This document shows, piece by piece, positions 60,019-64,000 of a stretch of DNA of 64,000 nucleotides. Positions within the stretch are counted from its first letter, which is position 1. Each line of letters opens with the position of its first letter. The notes beneath the pieces are model-generated. The model was given only the letters and a program-made list of their open reading frames with translations, ran no database searches and had not been told where the DNA came from. The translations under genes were made by a program, and so were the position numbers. Source of the stretch: SMWD01 sp002729875. GTDB lineage: Bacteria > Pseudomonadota > Gammaproteobacteria > Steroidobacterales > GCA-2729495. Location of the stretch: positions 1 through 64,000 of the forward strand of contig DASCMH010000016.1 of NCBI GenBank assembly GCA_036010905.1, read 5' to 3'.

Positions 60019-61863
60019 ATGACGACATCGATTCTTGGCATTTCTGCGTATTATCACGACAGTGCTGCTGCTCTGCTAAGTGACGGCAACCTGGTGGCCG
60101 CCGCTCAGGAAGAGCGGTTTACGCGCAACAAACATGATCCGGGTTTCCCGCGCCATGCGATAGAGTATTGCCTGCAGGAGGCCGGGTTATCGCTTGTTGA
60201 GGTCGACAAGATCGTTTTCTACGACAAGCCGCTGGTCAAGTTCGAGCGCCTGCTCGAAACCTACCTGAGCTATGCACCGAATGGCCTGCGCTCGTTCATC
60301 ACGGCGATGCCGATCTGGCTCAAGGAGAAGCTATACCTGAAGAGTACGCTGAAAAAGGAGTTTTCGGCTCTCGGCAACTGCAAACCGGTAGCGCTGCCGC
60401 AACTGATGTTCACCGAACATCACCAGGCGCACGCGGCCTCGGCGTTTTTCTTCAGCCCCTTTGAAACGGCGGCAGTGCTGTGTCTGGATGGTGTCGGTGA
60501 ATGGGCAACGACGACAGCCTGGCGTGGCACAGGCAGCAGCATCGAGCCGCTCTGGGAACTCGATTTTCCGCACTCGCTGGGGCTTTTGTACTCGGCGTTT
60601 ACGTATTTTACCGGGTTTCGGGTCAACTCTGGCGAATACAAGCTAATGGGCCTGGCGCCCTATGGTGAACCAAAATATGTCGATACGATTCTCGACAACC
60701 TGCTCGATCTGAAAGATGACGGCACGTTCCGGCTCGACATGAGTTATTTCAACTATTGCACCGGTCTGACGATGACCAATGACAAGTTTGCCGGTCTGTT
60801 CGGCGGACCGGCCCGGGAATCGGAAACGGCGCTTGCGCAACGTGAAATGGATATTGCCGCATCGATCCAGGTTGTGACCGAGGAAATCGTCATGCGGCTG
60901 GCGCGAACCGTGCAGGAGGAAACCGGTGAGCACAACCTGTGCCTGGCGGGCGGTGTCGCACTGAATTGTGTGGCGAATGGCAAACTGATTCGCAACGGGC
61001 CGTTTGAGAATGTATGGATACAACCGGCGGCCGGTGATGCCGGGGGTGCGGCCGGTGCCGCCGCCGTGGTCTGGTATGACCGGGAAGGTGGTGAGCGAAA
61101 GGTCAACGGCAGCGATTTCATGAGCGGTTCTTATCTCGGCCCGCATTTCGGTTCGGACGAAATTCGCCGGCAACTTGATGCCTACGGCGCGGTTTACGAG
61201 GAGATGGATGATGCGCAACTGATGCCGCACCTGGCCCGGTTACTTGAACAGGAGAATGTTGTCGGCTGGTTCCAGGGGCGCATGGAATTCGGACCACGCG
61301 CACTCGGCGGGCGTTCGATTATCGGCACGCCGAAGAGCGAGAAGATGCAGACCACGATGAATCTGAAAATCAAGTATCGTGAGTCGTTTCGCCCCTTTGC
61401 GCCTTCAGTGTTAGAAGAGCGTGTGCAGGACTTTTTTATACACGAGGGTGAAAGTCCGTACATGCTGGTCGTCGCACCAATTCGAGAAGAACTGCGCATC
61501 GACCTGACGGACGATCAGCAACAGTTGTTTGGTATTGATAAACTGAAACTGAAACGTTCAGAACTGCCGGCTATTACCCATGTGGATTATTCTGCGCGGG
61601 TGCAGACGGTTAGTGCACGAACCAATCCGCGTTATCATGCGCTGCTGAAGGCGTTTGACGAGCAAACGGGGTGTGCCGTGCTGGTCAATACGTCGTTCAA
61701 CGTGCGCGGGGAGCCTATCGTCTGCACTCCGGAGGATGCCTACCGGTGTTTTATGCGCACCGAGATGGATTACCTGGTGATTGAGAACTTCATTCTCGAG
61801 AAGCCGCAACAACCACACTGGGAGCGTGATGACTCCTGGAAAGATGAATTCGAACTGGACTGA
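60019..61863 (+). CDS. O-carbamoyltransferase (NodU/CmcH, SxtI type)
   Basis: 614 aa, full length. The N-terminal TsaD-like half has HDSAAALL, EERFTRNKHDPGFP, EHHQAHAASAFFFSPF, and LAGGVALNCVANGKL. The C-terminal half has FGPRALGGRSIIGTPKS, ESFRPFAPSVL, and LVNTSFNVRGEPIVCTPEDA. It transfers carbamoyl from carbamoyl phosphate via carbamoyl-AMP to a hydroxyl of a sugar or natural product. It heads a three-gene unit with an SxtJ-like and a DUF5989 gene, as in the saxitoxin sxtI-J-K block. Confidence 0.93.
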   Translation: MTTSILGISAYYHDSAAALLSDGNLVAAAQEERFTRNKHDPGFPRHAIEYCLQEAGLSLVEVDKIVFYDKPLVKFERLLETYLSYAPNGLRSFITAMPIWLKEKLYLKSTLKKEFSALGNCKPVALPQLMFTEHHQAHAASAFFFSPFETAAVLCLDGVGEWATTTAWRGTGSSIEPLWELDFPHSLGLLYSAFTYFTGFRVNSGEYKLMGLAPYGEPKYVDTILDNLLDLKDDGTFRLDMSYFNYCTGLTMTNDKFAGLFGGPARESETALAQREMDIAASIQVVTEEIVMRLARTVQEETGEHNLCLAGGVALNCVANGKLIRNGPFENVWIQPAAGDAGGAAGAAAVVWYDREGGERKVNGSDFMSGSYLGPHFGSDEIRRQLDAYGAVYEEMDDAQLMPHLARLLEQENVVGWFQGRMEFGPRALGGRSIIGTPKSEKMQTTMNLKIKYRESFRPFAPSVLEERVQDFFIHEGESPYMLVVAPIREELRIDLTDDQQQLFGIDKLKLKRSELPAITHVDYSARVQTVSARTNPRYHALLKAFDEQTGCAVLVNTSFNVRGEPIVCTPEDAYRCFMRTEMDYLVIENFILEKPQQPHWERDDSWKDEFELD

Positions 61864-61868
61864 TTAAC

Positions 61869-62276
61869 ATGGCAGAACACGTCATACCTGAACTGGACCG
61901 TAAGGGTCTGCGTGAATTCGGACTGGTCACCGGGGCAATTGTCGCGGTGTTGTTCGGGTTGTTCTTCCCATGGTTATTGGAGCGATCCTTTCCGTGGTGG
62001 CCGTGGGTCATTTTTGCCATTCTCGTGGTATTCGGTCTGGCCATACCCATGGCGCTGAATCCGGTTTACAAGACCTGGATGCGTTTTGGGCTGATTATGA
62101 GTAAGATCATGACACCGTTAATCATGGGGATAATTTTTTATCTCCTCATCACACCGGTAGGATTGTTTCGCAGGCTGTTTGCAAAGGATTCGTTAGTCCG
62201 AACATTTGACGATGCCGATAGTTACCGGGTGCCGAGCAAACAGACATCGGCCGAAAATCTGGAGAAACCATACTGA
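61869..62276 (+). CDS. SxtJ-family membrane protein
   Basis: 135 aa with three to four hydrophobic helices (LVTGAIVAVLFGLFFPWLL, WPWVIFAILVVFGLAIPMAL, IMTPLIMGIIFYLLITPVG). The conserved GLVTGAI...PVYKTWMRFG and FYLLITPVGL..R match SxtJ, a small membrane protein that accompanies carbamoyltransferases. The role is unknown. It starts 5 bp after the carbamoyltransferase. Confidence 0.85.
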   Translation: MAEHVIPELDRKGLREFGLVTGAIVAVLFGLFFPWLLERSFPWWPWVIFAILVVFGLAIPMALNPVYKTWMRFGLIMSKIMTPLIMGIIFYLLITPVGLFRRLFAKDSLVRTFDDADSYRVPSKQTSAENLEKPY

Positions 62277-62428
62277 TGATTGATTTTCTGCAAGACTTGT
62301 GGGGGTTCATGCGCGAACGGAAAAAGTTCTGGCTTGCGCCGATCATTCTTGTCATGGTTTTGCTGGGGGTGTTGATCGTGGTTTCACAGGGCTCGGCGGT
62401 CGCACCGTTTATCTATACGTTGTTTTAA
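62276..62428 (+). CDS. 50-aa DUF5989/SxtK-like membrane protein
   Basis: The ATG at 62276 overlaps the SxtJ stop (TGATG). The frame encodes MIDFLQDLWGFMRERKKFWL, a membrane helix, and the ending SQGSAVAPFIYTLF. This matches DUF5989, the third small protein of carbamoyltransferase-SxtJ units. One helix with the N-terminus likely inside. It is too short for many gene finders. Confidence 0.85.
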   Translation: MIDFLQDLWGFMRERKKFWLAPIILVMVLLGVLIVVSQGSAVAPFIYTLF

Positions 62429-62476
62429 CAGGAACGCTCTCCGCAGGGGTGTCCCCGGCACCGGGTTACCTTATCC

Positions 62477-62539
62477 AATCAACAGGGTCAAAGTTCAATT
62501 ACCCTCTGTTTTGCCGGTTTTTACTCTAACCCTGATTAT
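62477..62539. repeat. REP-like palindromic element, copy B
   Basis: The right arm CCGGTTTTTACTCT-AACCCTGATTAT (62514-62539) repeats copy A (59773-59798) in the same orientation, and the left arm AATCAACAGGGTCAAAG is a looser inverted match. It lies 49 bp after the DUF5989 stop, so the trio is flanked by copies on both sides. Confidence 0.7.
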
Positions 62540-62707
62540 CTGACCAGGCGCACAAATACAGTGCGCAAGGCACAACTATTGCTCAGAAATAGCGCAGGCA
62601 GGCCTGGTGGCAGTGTGCTGGGTGCCTTATGGGGCATGACCTTGGTCAAAAACATTAAACGGGATAATTTTCCCAAAGCAGAGAAAAAACCATGAATCCC
62701 TTTACCA

Positions 62708-62732
62708 GTAAGGGATTGCTGCAATCCCTTAC
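62708..62732. promoter_or_regulatory. Perfect 12-bp inverted repeat upstream of nirB
   Basis: GTAAGGGATTGC and GCAATCCCTTAC flank a single T. It lies about 60 bp upstream of the sigma-54 element, a suitable place for an activator (enhancer) site or an RNA hairpin. The sequence differs from the usual NtrC site. Confidence 0.65.
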
Positions 62733-62743
62733 GATCAGGGAAA

Positions 62744-62757
62744 TTGATAATTATCAG
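62744..62757. promoter_or_regulatory. FNR/ANR-type box upstream of nirB
   Basis: TTGAT-AATT-ATCAG matches the FNR consensus TTGAT-N4-ATCAA at 9 of 10 positions. It lies 70 bp before the nirB ATG. It may respond to low oxygen or NO. Confidence 0.6.
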
Positions 62758-62768
62758 AAATTTCTGAA

Positions 62769-62785
62769 CTGGCACGCCAGTTGCA
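62769..62785 (+). promoter_or_regulatory. Sigma-54 promoter of nirB
   Basis: CTGGCACG-CCAG-TTGCA matches the -24/-12 consensus YTGGCACG-N4-TTGCW in full, with GG at 62771-62772 and GC at 62783-62784. It is 43 bp before the nirB start. Sigma-54 control implies an NtrC-type activator and nitrogen-limitation regulation. Confidence 0.85.
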
Positions 62786-62827
62786 AAAAGGCAGGGTAAC
62801 AAGAACTACCTATTAATGAGTTAAAAC

Positions 62828-64000
62828 ATGCAAGAACGTCTGGTGCTGATTGGAAACGGGATGGCCGGGATCCGCTTTCTTGAAGAGTTGCTGAAACTTG
62901 AGCCTGAGAAATATGCGATTACCGTATTTGGATCTGAGCCACATCCCAACTACAACCGAATTTTACTCTCCCCAGTATTAGCCGGTGAAAAAGAATTTGA
63001 TGACATCATTCTTAACAGTTGCGAATGGTATGAAGAGAACAATATCACGCTGCATACCGGCGCACCTGTCGTGAAGATTGATCGTATTCACCGAAAAGTC
63101 ATAACTGCTGGCGGCATAGAAACCGAATACGATCGTCTGTTGCTGGCCACCGGCTCAAACCCTTTCATTATCCCGGTGCCGGGGGCGGATCTGGAAGGGG
63201 TGGTCGGCTTCCGCAATATCAATGATGTTAAGTATATGCTGGAGAGCGCCAAGAGTTCGGGTAAAGCCGTTGTTATTGGTGGTGGTTTGTTAGGACTTGA
63301 AGCAGCCAACGGTCTGCTCAGGCGTGGCATGGATGTAAAGGTTGTTCATTTAATGGATAGCTTGATGGAGCGGCAACTGGACAAGCCTGCTTCGGCGATG
63401 CTGAAAACCTCGCTGGAAAAGAGCGGCATGGAATTCTTGATGGAGATGCAGACCGCGGCAATAGTTGGTGATGGCAAAGTGGAAGGGGTTCGTTTTGCCG
63501 ATGGATCCAAAATCGAAGCCGATCTGGTGGTAATGGCAGCAGGCATTCACCCCAACATCGAACTGGCCCAAAAAGCCGGCATCTACTGTGAGCAGGGTAT
63601 TGTGGTTAACGATACCCTGCAGACTTATGATCCACGTATCTATGCACTGGGTGAGTGTGTTCAACATCGGGGCAACTGTTACGGATTAGTTGCCCCGCTG
63701 TTTGAGCAGGCCAAAGTGTGCGCTAATCATCTTGCCGAATTGGGTTATGGCCGTTATGAAGGATCGCTTACCTCCACCAAGCTGAAAGTAACCGGTATCG
63801 ATCTGTTCTCGGCAGGTAACTTCATGGGTGACCGCACTACCGATGAGATCGTATTTCAGGATCCCGCCGGTGGTAACTATAAGAAAATTGTTATCAAGAA
63901 TGACAAGATTGCAGGCGCTGTGCTGTACGGTAATACCGTGGATGGCGCCTGGTATTTTCAGCTGATGCGCGAAGGTACCGATATTTCAGAGATGCGTGAC
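62828..64000 (+). CDS. nirB: Assimilatory nitrite reductase large subunit, partial (window end)
   Basis: 391 codons are visible and the frame is open at the window end. The N-terminal half is the FAD/NAD(P) reductase module: GNGMAGIRFLEELL, NYNRILLSPVLAG, LLLATGSNPFIIPVPG, VVIGGGLLGLEAANGL, VVMAAGIHPN, and YALGECVQHRG. The siroheme/4Fe-4S half lies beyond the window. It reduces nitrite to ammonium with NAD(P)H. It is controlled by the sigma-54 and FNR-like elements upstream. Confidence 0.93.
   Translation, partial: MQERLVLIGNGMAGIRFLEELLKLEPEKYAITVFGSEPHPNYNRILLSPVLAGEKEFDDIILNSCEWYEENNITLHTGAPVVKIDRIHRKVITAGGIETEYDRLLLATGSNPFIIPVPGADLEGVVGFRNINDVKYMLESAKSSGKAVVIGGGLLGLEAANGLLRRGMDVKVVHLMDSLMERQLDKPASAMLKTSLEKSGMEFLMEMQTAAIVGDGKVEGVRFADGSKIEADLVVMAAGIHPNIELAQKAGIYCEQGIVVNDTLQTYDPRIYALGECVQHRGNCYGLVAPLFEQAKVCANHLAELGYGRYEGSLTSTKLKVTGIDLFSAGNFMGDRTTDEIVFQDPAGGNYKKIVIKNDKIAGAVLYGNTVDGAWYFQLMREGTDISEMRD

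Overview
The window reads as chromosomal DNA of a free-living heterotrophic gammaproteobacterium. The signs are a release factor 3 gene, a UbiH-type hydroxylase, an oligopeptidase B, a TonB-dependent receptor, an alginate-export-type porin, a PEP-CTERM-type sorting signal and a NirB-type nitrite reductase. Genus cannot be named from sequence alone. There is no rRNA, phage or intact transposase and no CRISPR array.

Layout. 0-10 kb: a CAT-anticodon tRNA, a gene-poor stretch, a secreted pentapeptide-repeat protein, a secreted EndA-type nuclease, an NSS sodium symporter, a GGEEF diguanylate cyclase, and two tiny membrane-protein ORFs. 10-18 kb: cytochrome b561 divergent from a PQQ alcohol dehydrogenase with a haem-c tail, a DUF1838 protein, a zinc-ribbon protein, prfC and an NTF2-like protein. 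A 179-bp sequence occurs twice in opposite orientation (317-495 and 14616-14794). 18.4-21.7 kb: an integron-type cassette array with attC sites but no integrase (CALIN), carrying an alarmone-hydrolase-like HD protein, a CPBP membrane protein, a MOSC protein, an antitoxin remnant and a small membrane protein.

21.7-31.4 kb: a leftward gene row (NnrS, FmdB zinc ribbon, coiled coil, rhomboid, small membrane protein, degenerate subtilase-like protein), then a radical SAM protein, a GST, an exported SDR, a porin and moaA. 32-55 kb: a catabolic or secondary-metabolism region with two paralogous sets of Rieske oxygenase plus luciferase-like monooxygenase. Between them lie a nitric-oxide-type unit (hemerythrin, DUF2249, NnrS-like), a bilin-reductase-like/PCP_red fusion, an MNIO (DUF692)/DUF2063 pair, a UbiH-family hydroxylase coupled to an exported oligopeptidase B, a MATE pump, a PaaK-like ligase, a TonB receptor and an MFS transporter. 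A MarR regulator with a tandem 20-bp repeat faces the second Rieske gene.

55-64 kb: a BciA-type vinyl-reductase homologue, two DUF1566-type surface proteins (one with a PEP-CTERM-like tail), an MDR reductase, and an sxtI/sxtJ/sxtK-like trio (carbamoyltransferase, SxtJ, 50-aa DUF5989) bracketed by REP-like repeats. The window ends inside nirB, whose upstream region holds a perfect sigma-54 promoter, an FNR-type box and a 12-bp perfect inverted repeat. Nitrogen-oxide themes (two NnrS-type proteins, hemerythrin, moaA, nirB) recur across the window.
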